A stretch of 64,000 nt of DNA from Meghimatium bilineatum (taxonomy: Eukaryota > Mollusca > Gastropoda > Stylommatophora > Philomycidae). The stretch is taken from positions 59,052,883-59,116,882 of the forward strand of contig CM067298.1 of NCBI GenBank assembly GCA_034231615.1, in the 5' to 3' direction. This document shows, one piece after another, positions 21,895 to 34,199 of this stretch; the first letter of the stretch is position 1, and each line of letters begins with the position of its first letter. Under the pieces are notes generated by a model. The model saw only the letters and a program-made list of their open reading frames with translations. It searched no databases and had not been told where the DNA came from. A program made the position numbers and the translations under genes.

Positions 21895-21972
21895 TCATCC
21901 ATCAATCCACTTATTCATTCACCCACTTGTCCATCCTTCCACCCACCTACTAATCCATTCATTTCTCCACTT
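21895..21972. repeat. Degenerate (ATCC)n tract
   Basis: CATCCATCAATCCAC-type repeats with TTCACC variants. Confidence 0.65.
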
Positions 21973-22109
21973 AAACCGAGTCCATGTGCACCACAAAACC
22001 AGTGGAATCATCGGGAATCATCCTTTAAAGTAACACAATTTTACTTCTAAACGTTGTCGCCGACCGCACTTACTGAGTACCCAATGCAAGAATTTTTAAC
22101 GTTTTAACT

Positions 22110-22330
22110 TTTTACGTTTCTCAAAGCATTCCTTAAAACTCTTGATTGTCTGTTTATAATCTCCGATATAATTTGTCGTTTTACTCCAGCATCTCTGAGA
22201 TCGCCTACATTAATTTTCTTTACTGTCCATGAAATTTACATAATTCTTCTTAAAAACCACATCTCATTTGCCTTCAGCTTATCTTTGACACTTTTGTTTA
22301 CTGTCCATGCTTCGCTTCCATAAAAATGGA
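22110..22330 (-). pseudogene. RTE-like LINE tail fragment
   Basis: Minus strand: FYGSEAWTVNKSVKDKLKA, NEMWFLRRIM, ISWTVKKINVGDLRD and RQIISEIINRQ. This is the YGSEAWT...EMWFLRR region of RTE-type LINEs, with a single stop in the readable part. Closest to LINE-D in arrangement. Confidence 0.75.
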
Positions 22331-22759
22331 TTGGTTCAATATAACATCCTAGCACTCAAACTCGTGTATGCAATGATGTAATAATAGGTCGGTTGTAGTA
22401 ATTGATGCCTCTTTCTAAGACAATCGCAATAAGTTGTATACCATTATATTGTGAAAGTCATATGGCAAAAAACATTAATATTTCTACTGCAAACACACCA
22501 ATGCAATTAGTATTGCTCCTGTACCTTTAGTAGCGGTAAATCAAAACTCGGCCCTAGTGGGGCATTCCAGATGGAGTTGTTATGAAATTAGTTAAAACAA
22601 CAGCTTTGATTCTATGAGACAGGATATAATTTAACAATTCTTGGGTATGATATTATGTAAAACTAGTTTACATTTGGTTAAAAATGATAGAAAATAGGTT
22701 TATACGAGTTGGTTATCTAATTCGCTCGTCATATATACAGTCCTGTGAACTCATCATTT

Positions 22760-22881
22760 ATCATTCTTCAAAAGTGACGCCCTTTGAATTTCAGTGTTTT
22801 ATTTGACACTATGTGTATACTTTGTATCGACAGCCAATGAAAACCACGGGAAAAGTTTAATAACGTAACTTGTGAAGAATA
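22760..22881 (+). repeat. M1 MITE, copy 1
   Basis: About 120 bp with inverted ends ATTCTTCAAAAGTGACG and, at the right, CGTAACTTGTGAAGAAT. The core ATACTTTGTATCGACAGCC followed by AATGAAAA is shared with 58434-58545 (inverted), 59640-59765 and 63346-63451. Confidence 0.7.
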
Positions 22882-23994
22882 TACTCGATGAGTCCACATG
22901 ACTATAAGATTGACGAGGGACTCGTTTGACTCATGGCGAGGTACTGACAAAAATATTGGCATTAAGTATGGCACGAGTCCTTGATACACCTGTACACTGA
23001 TTATAGCACGTTTCACTAGCTTTGCCTTCAAACAAATGTCTAATTAACCTTCTAACATATTAATGCAATTTTTTCAATATGATGTTATATTTGGTTAGAC
23101 TCAATTAATATGTACGTTATATTTGTACAACTTTTATAAATAAGTGAATTCTTTTGGTCTTTGTTGGCATCCTAATTATTTTGTATCGAGAATAGACATT
23201 TTATTACTTTAAACACAGATTCTGTGAGTTGATTATGCATTGACGTGTCTACTAATACAATACTGTTTCCATTATGTTTGCATATGGATATCTGTTGAAG
23301 ATGATTTACTAAATTATCGAATAACTTCATTGCAGAAATACTTAAAAATGTTATTGTGATCTGCTCTGAAGTCATAAACTTTACTCGCAGATTCATATTT
23401 CCTACTAACTGTACACTTTATGTTGAAACTACTCTGACGGAGAATTTGAGCGTGACACCGGATACAATCTTTAGACACCGTCTGCCTTGTGTTCGATGGT
23501 ATAAAATAGTACAATTTCAAGCTTAAATCATGTAAATTGTATGATAAACCAATTATGTATAAATGACGCCTATAATTGACTGTCAACACCATAATTAATG
23601 TGTGAGACGTATGTTCACAAGTAGACTATTGATCAATATCGCGTATAAACGAAAATTTGAAACCGATGGCTGCATTTTAATGAAAAAATAAATTAAATCA
23701 TAGAGTTTATAGCATTTCAATTTCACACACACAATTTCAATTATATGCGTTATATATTTGCTGAGATACATCATTTTCAAGTCTGGCATATCTTGGGAAA
23801 CGTGGTATAATCGTGTGTACAAACGAGATTTGACACCTATCAGTACGTTGTCAGTGACTGATTACAAGTGTTATTGAGGTGAGATCTTCCTGAACAGTGA
23901 TCCGTAGTTCATGTGTAGCTATTAAAGTAATTAAATGTTAACCTTGAGATAGTTGATCATTACATTGCAGTAATTGCATTATGAATTTTATATG
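22882..23994. other. No recognised feature
   Basis: AT-rich; minus-strand ORFs of 74-92 codons have no recognisable motif. Confidence 0.35.
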
Positions 23995-24060
23995 TGGATG
24001 TGGTAGCTCAGTGGCCAGTGCACTGAGGTCCTAGTCATAGTTCATTACACACTTCATCTG
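23995..24060 (+). repeat. tRNA-like A-box sequence
   Basis: GGTAGCTCAGTGGCCAGTGC fits a Pol III A box, followed about 30 bp later by a weak B box (ATAGTTCATTAC). It does not fold as a tRNA, so it is best read as a decayed SINE head. Confidence 0.4.
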
Positions 24061-24384
24061 GAACTATTTCTAAAACAACGACTCTTAGGTTGATACAGCG
24101 TTTGGAAATGAGCACAAGATCTTCTGGGAATGTAAAGGCGGCGGACGTGATGCTGACCACATCATCAGTTGTTATGCAGTTGTTAAATGAAACATATATA
24201 CCTAACACAATATTCTCCCATACTACTCATGCGTGAATAAAAGGAAATTATTTTAAGTTGATATCAATTATTACAGTCGGCCAACTATTATATGTGTTTG
24301 TTCGTATGGATTTTCATTAGCTCTGAACAATATAGCTCTCGTGTTCCTTCGTAAAAAGGCTCAAATGACGAAGATGACTAACTT

Positions 24385-24540
24385 CATTGCACTAAAGTTT
24401 CCACCGAGACATCCGTCTCTCAACGACTCGGCACATCGCCTGCCGAGAGTACCACTCATAGCTAATAGCATCAAGCGATCTCCCATGGTTCTTAGACAAA
24501 ATCAACTCCATAAACAAGACGTCATGAACCCTCTGCATGC
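24385..24540 (-). repeat. SINE-1 copy abutting the 24-bp array
   Basis: Body of SINE-1 on the minus strand: CTGCCGAGAGTACCACTCAT, GATCTCCCATGGTTCT and CCATAAACAAGACGTCATGA shared with 3590-3775 and 52790-52990 (reverse complement). The tRNA-like head is mostly lost where the array begins. Confidence 0.75.
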
Positions 24541-27172
24541 ATATATAGATTATATTCTGCGTACACATATAGACCGTGTTCTGTATACACATTTATATCA
24601 ACTTCTGCATACACACATACACCAACTTCTGCATACACCCATAGGCCATCTTCTACATACACATTGATATCAACTTCTGCATACACACATAGACCATCTT
24701 CTACATACACATTTATATCAACTTCTGCATACACACATAGACCATCTTCTGCATACACATTTATATCAACTTCTGCATACACACATAGACCATCTTCTAC
24801 ATACACATTTATATCAACTTCTGCATACACACATAGACCATCTTCTACATACACATTTATATCAACTTCTGCATACACATTTATATCAACTTCTGCATAC
24901 ACATTTATATCAACTTCTGCATACACATTTATATCAACTTCTGCATACACATTTATATCATCTTCTACATACACATTTATATCAACTTCTACATACACAT
25001 TAATATCAACTTCTACATACACATTTATATCAACATCTACATACACATTTATATCAACTTCTGCATACACACATAGACCATCTTCTACATACACATTGAT
25101 ATCAACTTCTGCATACACACATAGACCATCTTCTACATACACATTTATATCAACTTCTACATACACATTTATATCAACTTCTGCATACACATTTATATCA
25201 TCTTCTACATACACATTTATATCAACTTCTGCATACACACATAGACCATCTTCTACATACACATTGATATCAACTTCTGCATACACACATAGACCATCTT
25301 CTACATACACATTTATATCAACTTCTACATACTCATTTATATCAACTTCTACATACACATTTATATCAACTTCTGCATACACACATAGACCATCTTCTAC
25401 ATACACATTGATATCAACTTCTGCATACACACATAGACCATCTTCTACATACACATTTATATCAACTTCTGCATACACACATAGACCATCTTCTACATAC
25501 ACATTTATATCAACTTCTACATACACATTTATATCAACTTCTACATACACATTTATATCAACTTCTGCATACACATTTATATCAACTTCTGCATACACAA
25601 TTATATCAACTTCTACATACACATTTATATCAACTTCTGCATACACAATTATATCAACTTCTGCATACACATTTATATCAACTTCTGCATACACATTTAT
25701 ATCAACTTCTACATACACATTTATATCAACTTCTGCATACACAATTATATCAACTTCTGCATACACATTTATATCAACTTCTGCATACACATTTATATCA
25801 ACTTCTACATACACATTTATATCAACTTCTACATACACATTTATATCAACTTCTACATACACATTTATATCAACTTCTGCATACACATTTATATCAACTT
25901 CTGCATACACATTTATATCAACTTCTACATACACATTTATATCAACTTCTACATACACATTTATATCAACTTCTACATACACATTTATATCAACTTCTGC
26001 ATACACATTTATATCAACTTCTGCATACACATTTATATCAACTTCTACATACACATTTATATCAACTTCTGCATACACATTTATATCAACTTCTACATAC
26101 ACATTTATATCAACTTCTGCAAACACATTTATATCAACTTCTACATACACATTTATATCAACTTCTGCATACACATTTATATCAACTTCTACATACACAT
26201 TTATATCAACTTCTACATACACATTTATATCAACTTCTACATACACATTTATATCAACTTCTGCATACACATTTATATCAACTTCTGCATACACATTTAT
26301 ATCAACTTCTACATACACATTTATATCAACTTCTGCATACACATTTATATCAACTTCTGCATACACATTTATATCAACTTCTGCATACACATTTATATCA
26401 ACTTCTACATACACATTTATATCAACTTCTGCATACACATTTATATCAACTTCTGCATACACATTTATATCAACTTCTACATACACATTTATATCAACTT
26501 CTGCATACACATTTATATCAACTTCTACATACACATTTATATCAACTTCTACATACACATTTATATCAACTTCTACATACACATTTATATCAACTTCTAC
26601 ATACACATTTATATCAACTTCTACATACACATTTATATCAACTTCTGCATACACATTTATATCAACTTCTGCATACACATTTATATCAACTTCTACATAC
26701 ACATTTATATCAACTTCTACATACACATTTATATCAACTTCTACATACACATTTATATCAACTTCTGCATACACATTTATATCAACTTCTGCATACACAT
26801 TTATATCAACTTCTACATACACATTTATATCAACTTCTGCATACACATTTATATCAACTTCTACATACACATTTATATCAACTTCTGCATACACATTTAT
26901 ATCAACTTCTACATACACATTTATATCAACTTCTGCATACACCCATACTCCATCTTCTGCATACACATTTATATCAACTTCTGCATACACACATAGACCA
27001 TCTTCTGCATACACACATACATCAACTTCTGCATACACATTTATATCAACTTCTGCATACACACATAGACCATCTTCTGCATACACACATACACCAACTT
27101 CTGCATACACATATATATCAACAACTGCATACACATTTATATCAACTTCTGCATACACACATAGACCATATA
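24541..27172. repeat. 24-bp minisatellite, about 110 units
   Basis: Unit of 24 bp: ATATCAACTTCTGCATACAC plus ATTT, with G/A at one site (TGCATAC or TACATAC) and a second unit type containing ACATAGACCATCTTC clustered at both ends. Because 24 is divisible by 3, each frame repeats eight codons; all three plus frames are stop-free in most units and one minus frame is open, giving 851- and 921-codon ORFs (ISTSAYTF and NVYAEVDI repeats). No signal peptide, splice pattern or non-repeat domain supports translation. Confidence 0.97.
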
Positions 27173-27547
27173 TGAGTAGCAGGTTTCCTCTCAAATCACC
27201 GCCCATCGACGAGAACTGAAGTCGTCTGTGTATGAAAGAAAATTCTGGAGTATCACCCCCCCCCCTCCCCATAAGAAATAAAAACAATTAAAATTTCACA
27301 TAAGAAACAATAACTTCATCGTTTGTACTTCCTTCGATCAAAACAAGCAAGCACGCATACAAACAATCAATAAAAAACATAACAATGTACTCGCGACTGT
27401 TATTTTATCTCTCAAAGCACTCAGGAACTCAGCATGCTCGCAATCTCTACCGTATACAATATAAACGTCTCGTATATTCATACTGTGACATCTGCAATGA
27501 TTCACTGTTATATTTTCCAGTGATTCCACATTTGTCATTTATCCTCA
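27173..27547. other. No recognised feature
   Basis: Includes a C-rich run (27256-27270). Nothing else recognised. Confidence 0.35.
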
Positions 27548-27975
27548 TCAGGTGCCATGCCGGCTGGCGTAGGCGGTCATGGCTCTCCACAGCTCTCTGT
27601 CCCCAGTATTATGTATCAAAGTCGTTGTTGTTTCCTTGCCGTGCCAGGTTGTCAAACTGTCTAATATTTTGTCACGTTGTCGCCTCCTGTCTCTGTTGCA
27701 TTCAATTTTGCCTGTTGTGATTATGTTCTCTAAACCTGCCTGTCTCATGAAGTGGCCAAAAATAGAAGATTGCCTTTTTCTTATATTGTTGATTAAGGTC
27801 CGTTTCGCATTTGACTCTTTCAACACCTCTACATTAGTTTTTCTGGTAGTCCGTGGTATTCTCAGCATTCTTCTGTAGAACCACATCTCTGCTGCCTCTA
27901 ATTTTCCACTTTCCAGTTTGTTTATTGTCCAAGACTCGCATCCATATGGTATTATAGGGGCTATATAGCACTGAT
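27548..27975 (-). pseudogene. LINE-D reverse transcriptase C-terminal fragment
   Basis: Minus strand: IPYGCESWTINK (about 27920-27965), then a 112-codon frame with EMWFYRRMLRIPRTTRKTN, EVLKESNAKRTLINNIRKRQ, IFGHFMRQAGLENIITTGKIE, LDSLTTWHGKE and RDRELWRAMTAYASRHGT, which is a complete terminal segment of an RTE-like LINE. One of the cleanest readings in the window, but RT palm and endonuclease are absent, so it is 5'-truncated. Related ends lie at 51945-52180, and perhaps 17690-17998 and 60420-60745. Confidence 0.85.
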
Positions 27976-28084
27976 ATATTTATATAGTATAAATATATCG
28001 TCATTTATACAGAACGCAAATGTAATAGTTACCTGTTTTATTTTTTCTGTCCATCTTACGTAATACAATACAAATTTTCTCCAC

Positions 28085-28520
28085 AATGTTAGCCTATTTA
28101 TCCATCCACTCATCCATCCTTCTACCCATTCATATATTCATCTATCCATCCACTCATCCATCCATCTACCCGTACATACATTCATTCCTTCAATTTATTC
28201 ATTGCTTCATTAATACACCCATACATCCACTCATCGATTAATTTACAGCATACATTCCTGTTTTATTAATCACCAATTCATGCATCCCTTAAATAATATA
28301 TATATCAATTCATCCACTCACTGACTCATTCCCTATTGACTCATTCCCCATTAACACATTCCCCATTGACTCATTCCGCATTGACACATTCCCCATTTGT
28401 CCACGTATCTATCAATTCACTCATTCCTATTCACCCATCCACTCATCGATTCATCTACTAATTAATACATTCTTCCACCCATCTGAGTATTCATCCACCC
28501 ACACACTCATCCACTCACCA
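28085..28520. repeat. Degenerate (ATCC)n region
   Basis: CATCCACTCATCCATCC-type repeats over about 430 bp, with a distinct 15-bp tandem repeat inside (28318-28402). Confidence 0.75.
28318..28402. repeat. 15-bp tandem repeat, about 5-6 units
   Basis: Units of the type TGACTCATTCCCCAT, with CTAT, GCAT and AACACA variants. Confidence 0.8.
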
Positions 28521-28837
28521 GTGGCGTATCGTGAATTTTTAGAGTGGGGACTCCGAATGATATTTTTAGTAGGTAGGTACCTTTCTACTCCACCACCCCC
28601 CCTTTCACAACAGAAACACATATTTACGATCCTATATAAAATCTTAAGTAGTTAAAAAAATATACTTTATATAATATTGTAATGCAGCTCCAGACATCTG
28701 TTCTTCTTGTCTGCTAAAATATTGAGTACACAGACCCATAGATAAAGGGATGGGATGTGGTTTGGGGTGTTCATACTCTACCCTTAGAAAAATCTAACAT
28801 GGCCTTTAGCACTAGGGACTCAAAACCAAAAGGTGGA

Positions 28838-29012
28838 TAAAATCCCACCCGTAGCGATTTTTAACAAAGATGTCTTCAAAATCCCCGTCAAACAGTAGGA
28901 CTTACACACAATAATTGATACCATTGATTTTAGTTAAAATTTCACCTCCTTAAGATTAACATATCTACTGCCCTGTCAGTACCCTCTTTATAAATGTTGA
29001 TTTGGATGAAAG
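28838..29012 (+). repeat. Long inverted repeat, left arm
   Basis: About 175 bp that is the inverse of 29965-30148. Shared blocks, read in this orientation: AAAATCCCACCCGTA, GATGTCTTCAAAAT, GGACTTACACACAATAA, AACATATCTAC and ATAAATGTTGATTTGGATGA. See the right arm and the findings. Confidence 0.8.
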
Positions 29013-29964
29013 GGCATTTAGCACGCTTCTTCTCAATCGCCAAGGAATTTAAACATGACAGACGATTGTTGTTCCTGAAATTTATGAGATATGTTTTGAT
29101 TCTCTTTAGGTGTTTTGATTCTCTTCAGGGTGATCATACTTCTTCAGTGATAGCTGTAGAGTAGCTATAGTCCCACGCTAAATGGAGTAGTTTTGATACT
29201 TCCTGATAGATTGAGTCTAGACCATTTACAACAAAATATGTCAGGAGTCTTTAGGAAGTAAATGCGCTGTCTCATCTGCATATACGCTATGAAATTCAGT
29301 TTCTAATAGGTTACTATAAAAAAATCGGTACTGTTTTATTAAACTATTCAATATGTTCTTGTGGGAATTCTTTGCTGTAATATTTAAATTTATTCTAATA
29401 CACTAATTCAAGACACTTTAGATGAAGGTCTTCAAATAATCTGCATTTCGTTTATGTAGTTATACAGTACACAATTAATTACACAAAAAACTTGCACACA
29501 AAAAATGCTTATGCATAGATAAATATTGTAATAGATAGGGAATTAATATTTTTGGCCCCATCATCATAAATCATTTCTAAGTGTATGATTGGTGTGAAAT
29601 CAGCGTATGAAAGACAGTTCGGTAGATATTAAAAGATTAACTGGTTTTTCACTAGGTATTCAGCAGACAATAACGTGACGACATTTTGTCAAATGTTTTT
29701 GTGTACGCTAAAGGATCTTGGTTTTACGAACAGATAACTTCCAAATAAATAATAAACCAGCTATTATCTTTCTTTAATGTTAATTGCAACACACAAAAAA
29801 CTATGAATTTGCGAGCGTTATTCAAATTGTTTAATCATGGGAGTGGACGCCGATCGTTTTGGCGTCTATTGACGCTACGCAAGACCACTCACGCACCAAA
29901 CCACCCACTCATCCATCCATCTACTGCTTCATCCATCTATACGTCCATCAAATAAAATCTTACT
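29013..29964. other. Interior of the inverted-repeat element
   Basis: About 950 bp between the two arms. AT-rich, no ORF above 60 codons, no transposase motif seen. Its right edge holds a short ATCC tract. Confidence 0.4.
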
Positions 29965-30148
29965 ATGTACCCTTTCATCCAAATCAACATTTATAGAGAG
30001 AGTACTGACAGAGCCGTAGATATGTTTACCGTAAGGGGAGGGATTTTATCTTACAAATATGGCATCACTTATCGTGTGTAAGTCCCACTGCTTGATGGAA
30101 ATTTTGAAGACATTTTTGTGGAAAATTGTTACGAGTGGGATTTTCTGG
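29965..30148 (-). repeat. Long inverted repeat, right arm
   Basis: Inverted partner of 28838-29012: CATCCAAATCAACATTTATA, GTAGATATGTTTACC, GTGTGTAAGTCCCACTG and GAGTGGGATTTTCTGG. A shorter related block (GTAGATATGTATTCAGTAAA) occurs at about 33890-33950. Confidence 0.8.
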
Positions 30149-30197
30149 ATAACTCACCCATTCACTCATCTACCAAAAACTCATCCATCTATCTCAT

Positions 30198-30268
30198 CCA
30201 CTTCGTAGTTTCAAGCGATCTCCCAGGGTTCTCCGAAAACATCAATTTCATACAGAAGACACCACTAG
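30198..30268 (-). repeat. SINE-1 fragment
   Basis: TTTCAAGCGATCTCCCAGGG and a CAGAAGACACCACT-like end match the middle of the SINE-1 copy at 24385-24540. Confidence 0.6.
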
Positions 30269-30328
30269 CCTATTTCGTTCGTCTATCACAAGTGATGATG
30301 ACCATTTGTTACATCCACTTTTGAAAAT

Positions 30329-30672
30329 TCACTTAGAGTTATGTCCTCGATTATGAGTTCGTAGATGGCTAATGAGCTCTACTCTAGCTGTAAATGTTCT
30401 TGGAAAGTTCGTACATGGAATGACGACTGTAGACGGATCTTGATCTATCCGTGGCTTTCTAGCTGCTCTCCGCTGTTCTGCTGTATTTCTCCTCTTTTCA
30501 CAAGATGGATGGGATCTTAGTGATTTTAGAACGCCATGTAGATATATTTTGTGCAAGTTCTTCCAATGTATCATGGTATATATTTCAAAGGCATTTTAGT
30601 GAGTTCTTTAACGAGTCTGTAGCGCTTCTTTTGGCCACCTTGAGATCGTGTACCCTTCTTCAGCTTACTAGC
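30329..30672 (-). pseudogene. LINE-C C-terminus with broken C2H2-like finger
   Basis: Minus strand: KGTRSQGGQKKRYR (about 30620-30660), a frame break, LEELAQN and WRSKI-like remnants, KRRNTAEQRRAARKPRIDQD, then the finger in which the second Cys is Phe (CTNFPRTF) while the two His remain in ISHLRTH, and a stop at 30329. It is the same terminal segment as 13190-13493 (plus). Only the last part is retained. Confidence 0.85.
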
Positions 30673-30764
30673 CTAGTGCATATACACACATGGACAATCT
30701 CTGAGAAGGAGGCGTGTTCTCATATCGTCGCATACTGCTGAGAAATGATAATATATTCCTTACT

Positions 30765-31025
30765 CATCAACACACCCATACACTCATTCATCCACTGATC
30801 CATCGACCTACTCATTTACTCACATATGTACTGATCCATCCATTTATCAATCACTCATACATCCACCAAAAACTAACTAATCCATATTTTTACATATCCA
30901 TCCATTTGTTCAACCACACACCCATTCAATTAAGAACTAAACTATCCACTCATCCAGTGATGTATCCATTCATCCACTAATCCTTCCATTTATTCACATA
31001 TCCGTTTATCTATTATCTATTTATC
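30765..31025. repeat. Degenerate (ATCC)n tract
   Basis: CATTCATCCACTGATCCATC-type repeats with TTTATC variants. Confidence 0.7.
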
Positions 31026-31985
31026 TGTAATCTCCCGTCTGTCTGATACTGTCAATAACCCCTGCCGCCAGTTTACGAAAGCAGTGCCCTCCACATCCCA
31101 CATTCATCGGCAGCATCTCTTCAACCCTTACACCAACCAGATTGTGGAATCGGGTCTAGTATGGTTACCCACGGCGAACGGATACCCCTCACCATCGTAT
31201 CACACTTGCCCCGACAGACGCTTGAAAGTAGACTAAAACCAGGCAGACACAGGTTTATATGCTGGCTGATCTAGAAGCTTCATTAAATAGCTGTTGCTTT
31301 AGCGACAGACACCAAGTAATTTTAACAAAGTTAAAACGTGCAAACAGAAACAAACAGCATGCTATTTATTTACAATCTATAAATTATCACATCAATTCAT
31401 TATTATAATTATTATTTGTAAAGCATTATCTGTACGAAACATTAATGTGTGTTTTACGCGTTAGCTTGTAGTTATAATATCTATATTCATTAATAATTTA
31501 TTGCATTATTCAAACATTACTTGTCACATATATTTCAAATTTGAAAGTGTAACGTAAGACCAGTAAGTGAAATATATAACAATTAAACTATACAATCATT
31601 AAATTTTTTTTGGAAATTAGAATAATAAACTAAAATTCTATTTAGTTTGAGATATTATAATGAGTAAAAACGATAATTTACTTTTAATTATAGAATGTGT
31701 TCTTTATATATAATCTATTTTTTATTTAAATATAAATTTAGTATAGTCACAACGAAGGTAACGTATACAGTAATTATAATTCCTAAGCAGCTCAACTGTA
31801 TGTGAAACTTACATATCGTAGGAATAACATTGCAAAATTAACTACTTCACAATGTGATTAATATTTTTTTTAAATAACGTAATAAATTACAATGAAATTA
31901 TTTTCTTTTATTTACTTTACATAATTTTACATGTTATTTGCGATATTTGTATTAAAATGTATACAACTTTCAGGTACTACTGGAA
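31026..31985. other. No recognised feature
   Basis: A slightly GC-richer block at 31050-31260, then very AT-rich DNA. Nothing recognised. Confidence 0.35.
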
Positions 31986-31989
31986 TAAC

Positions 31990-32165
31990 TTATATAAAAC
32001 AACAGATAGTTATTACACACTAGGAGAACCAACACATACGTGTTTGACATACGAAGAAAGCGAACACATACTCTTTATCACATACGAAAAGGAGCGAACT
32101 CATACGTGTATCACACACGAAAGGAGCGGACACATACGTGTTTCATATACGAAAAGTTCGAACAT
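31990..32165 (+). repeat. 32-34-bp minisatellite, about 4 units
   Basis: Units of the type ACACATACGTGTATCACA followed by TACGAAAAGGAGCGA. They make up most of a 96-codon ORF (31957-32247), which shows THTCxTxEESEH-like repeats and is probably not a gene. Confidence 0.75.
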
Positions 32166-32702
32166 ATTTGCAGATAAACTTGTATTAAGGATGTTCAAAC
32201 GTGTAATGAATCATGACCAGACGAGAATTGGAATTGAGTTTTGTTAATTTGGACGCCAGGGTTGTTGTTCCATAGGTTTTTCTGCAGTTTCTACTTTCCC
32301 AAGAAATCTACAGGTAAGTGTACAATGTATAAAATAATATGTCAACAAGTGGGAACAAACTAGCGAATATGTATTTACTATCAAAACCTTTGAGAGAATA
32401 GCAGAAATTACAAATCGTTGTGACAGAGACTATTCATGATTATTACCCAGCATCACGGCACTTGGGATATTCTAATCTTCTGAGTTCGTTAGTTCATCAG
32501 TCCATCTATGAGCATATAGACCAAGTGACCCCATCAGTTGATGATTATGGGTTATTTCGATCTACCAAAGAGGACCATCCCCCCACCCCTTTCCTGGTCA
32601 TTACCGTTTCTATAAATCTCTGAACATATACCTGGGTGTCTACAAAGCCACTGTGCACTAATTTACATTGGTGGTGACACTGCGTCACTTTTAGTTTCTT
32701 AT
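32166..32702. other. No recognised feature
   Basis: Nothing recognised. Confidence 0.3.
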
Positions 32703-32713
32703 TTTTCTGTCTA

Positions 32714-32756
<43 letters not shown>

Positions 32757-33170
32757 GTCTATATATCTATACGCTGTGGTCCTTGTTTGTCTGTCGGCGT
32801 CAGTAGTGGAAGAGTTCTCTGGAGACGGCCTTCTTGTGTGCTGTTTGTAAGCTTGTTCCCGTGCTTCTTTGATTTATGTGATCCATCTTTTACATGGTCT
32901 GCCTCTGGCTTTATAACCGTTATGTCTATGTGTCATGGCCATTTGTGGCATACTATCTGTCGGTAGTCTGGAAGCGTGTGAAAACCACTTGATCTGTTGT
33001 CTTTTGATGGGTTCCAATACTGGTATTGCTTTGGTTATCTGTCTGATGTTATCGTTTCTAATTCTATCTCTTAATGACACTCCGAGTATTCTTCGTAGAC
33101 ATGTCATTTGTGTTGTCACTATCTTTCTTTTGTCTTATGCTGTCATTGTCCAGGTTTGGCACTGGTAGCA
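32703..33170 (-). pseudogene. LINE-E RT C-terminal fragment with ACAG-type tail
   Basis: Minus strand: MTTQMTCLRRILGVSLRDRIRN (split by the line of the palm end), IRQITKAIPVLEPIKR, QQIKWFSHASRLP and GYKARGRPCKRW, then a degraded end. The 3' side (32703-32765) is a CTGT/CTAT repeat, that is ACAG/ATAG on the minus strand. The second copy at 41222-41525 has the same repeat at the same place, so this microsatellite is the LINE's own tail. 5'-truncated. Confidence 0.8.
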
Positions 33171-33189
33171 TAGTGATGGAATAATAATT

Positions 33190-33345
33190 GGGGGATGTGG
33201 TTGGTCAAGTACGGAAAACCTGTTTACTTGTGTTGCAAAGCGATTCGATGCTGCTAGAACAGACCTGGTTCAATTCCCGTCAGTTGTAAGAATTATTTTC
33301 ATTTATCCTCATGCTTCCTACTTGAATTTACTTGTTGGAATAATA
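33190..33345 (+). repeat. SINE-T, 3' half with A and B boxes
   Basis: A box TGGTCAAGTACGG and exact B box GGTTCAATTCC, followed by the tail AATTATTTTCATTTATCC and TACTTGAATTTACTTG found at the ends of the units at 5266-5786 (inverted). It abuts the LINE-E 5' edge. Confidence 0.8.
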
Positions 33346-33499
33346 ATAGTTTTGTATAATGCCACTTTAGTGTCTATGTTCACATTTTTGTGTACCAATA
33401 ATAATAGTTGTATGCGATGAAAACATGAATCTCAGAATTGTAGTGTAGCACCTCTCTGGTGTATGCTGATACATAACTGTCGGCAATATACAAGACCTT

Positions 33500-33710
33500 C
33501 CAAAAAATTAATTAGGACCCTATTCGTAATTTTTTTAGTATTGTTGGGATTTAGGTTAGTCACTATTTACGTATTTGGAGTCGTCTTTTTGACTAATTGG
33601 CTACTTTTTGGCATGCGATTCCAAGTATGTAAATAGTGACCAACCGAAAATCCAACAATAATCAATAAATGTAACAAATGGGGTCCTAATTAATTCTTTT
33701 GAAAGATTTT
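33500..33710. repeat. Foldback MITE (long hairpin)
   Basis: Arms of about 90 bp: AATTAATTAGGACCC...GTTGGGATTTAGGTTAGTC and CACTATTTACGTA on the left pair with TACATACTTGG-complement, GTGACCAACC, ATCCAACAATAA and GGGGTCCTAATTAATT on the right. The loop is about 30 bp. The ends read TTAATTAGGACCC and its complement, so TTAA occurs at both edges. Confidence 0.8.
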
Positions 33711-34199
33711 CATTTATGTCCAATTATGATGACTGCTCTAATTAAATTAACCATTTCCTCAGTAATCACCTCCCTATCTAGTGTAGCGTTTTCCTAAAAT
33801 GTATGAATCTAGCTTTGCATAGGAGAATAGATGTTCACAATTTTGAGTTTTTGTGTTTGTTTACACTCACAAGGAATGTTATTCAGGGTCGTAGATATGT
33901 ATTCAGTAAAGGATGGGGTTTTTATAAAACTAACTTTATCTTTTTACCGTTTTCAGGGAGATCGCATCTGGGAAACCATTAAAAAGTGTGTGTGTGTGTA
34001 TGTGTAGAGGTGAGGGATATTAACAAGCTATTCTGGATTACTTCTATATGTACTATATGCCATATTCTGACTTCCTAAGGGAGAGATGTCGAAATATCTA
34101 ATTTACAGGATTGATGCTGTTTGTGTTGTTAACTTTTAGCTTTAAAGTTGTTGATTCTTTATGTACACGCTTTGTAGATCTCCTTCCGGATAATGATAT
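33711..34199. other. No gene; partial relative of the 28.8-kb inverted repeat
   Basis: Contains TCGTAGATATGTATTCAG near 33890-33910, related to the inverted-repeat arms, and a short GT run near 33985-34000. Confidence 0.35.

Noticed and set aside
23995..24060. Functional tRNA gene
   Set aside because: A box fits, but the B box is poor and no cloverleaf forms.
24522..27287. 921-codon and 851-codon ORFs as genuine proteins
   Set aside because: They are translations of a 24-bp tandem repeat; openness on both strands follows from the unit sequence.
31957..32247. 96-codon ORF as a gene
   Set aside because: Most of it is a 32-34-bp minisatellite; no other coding evidence.
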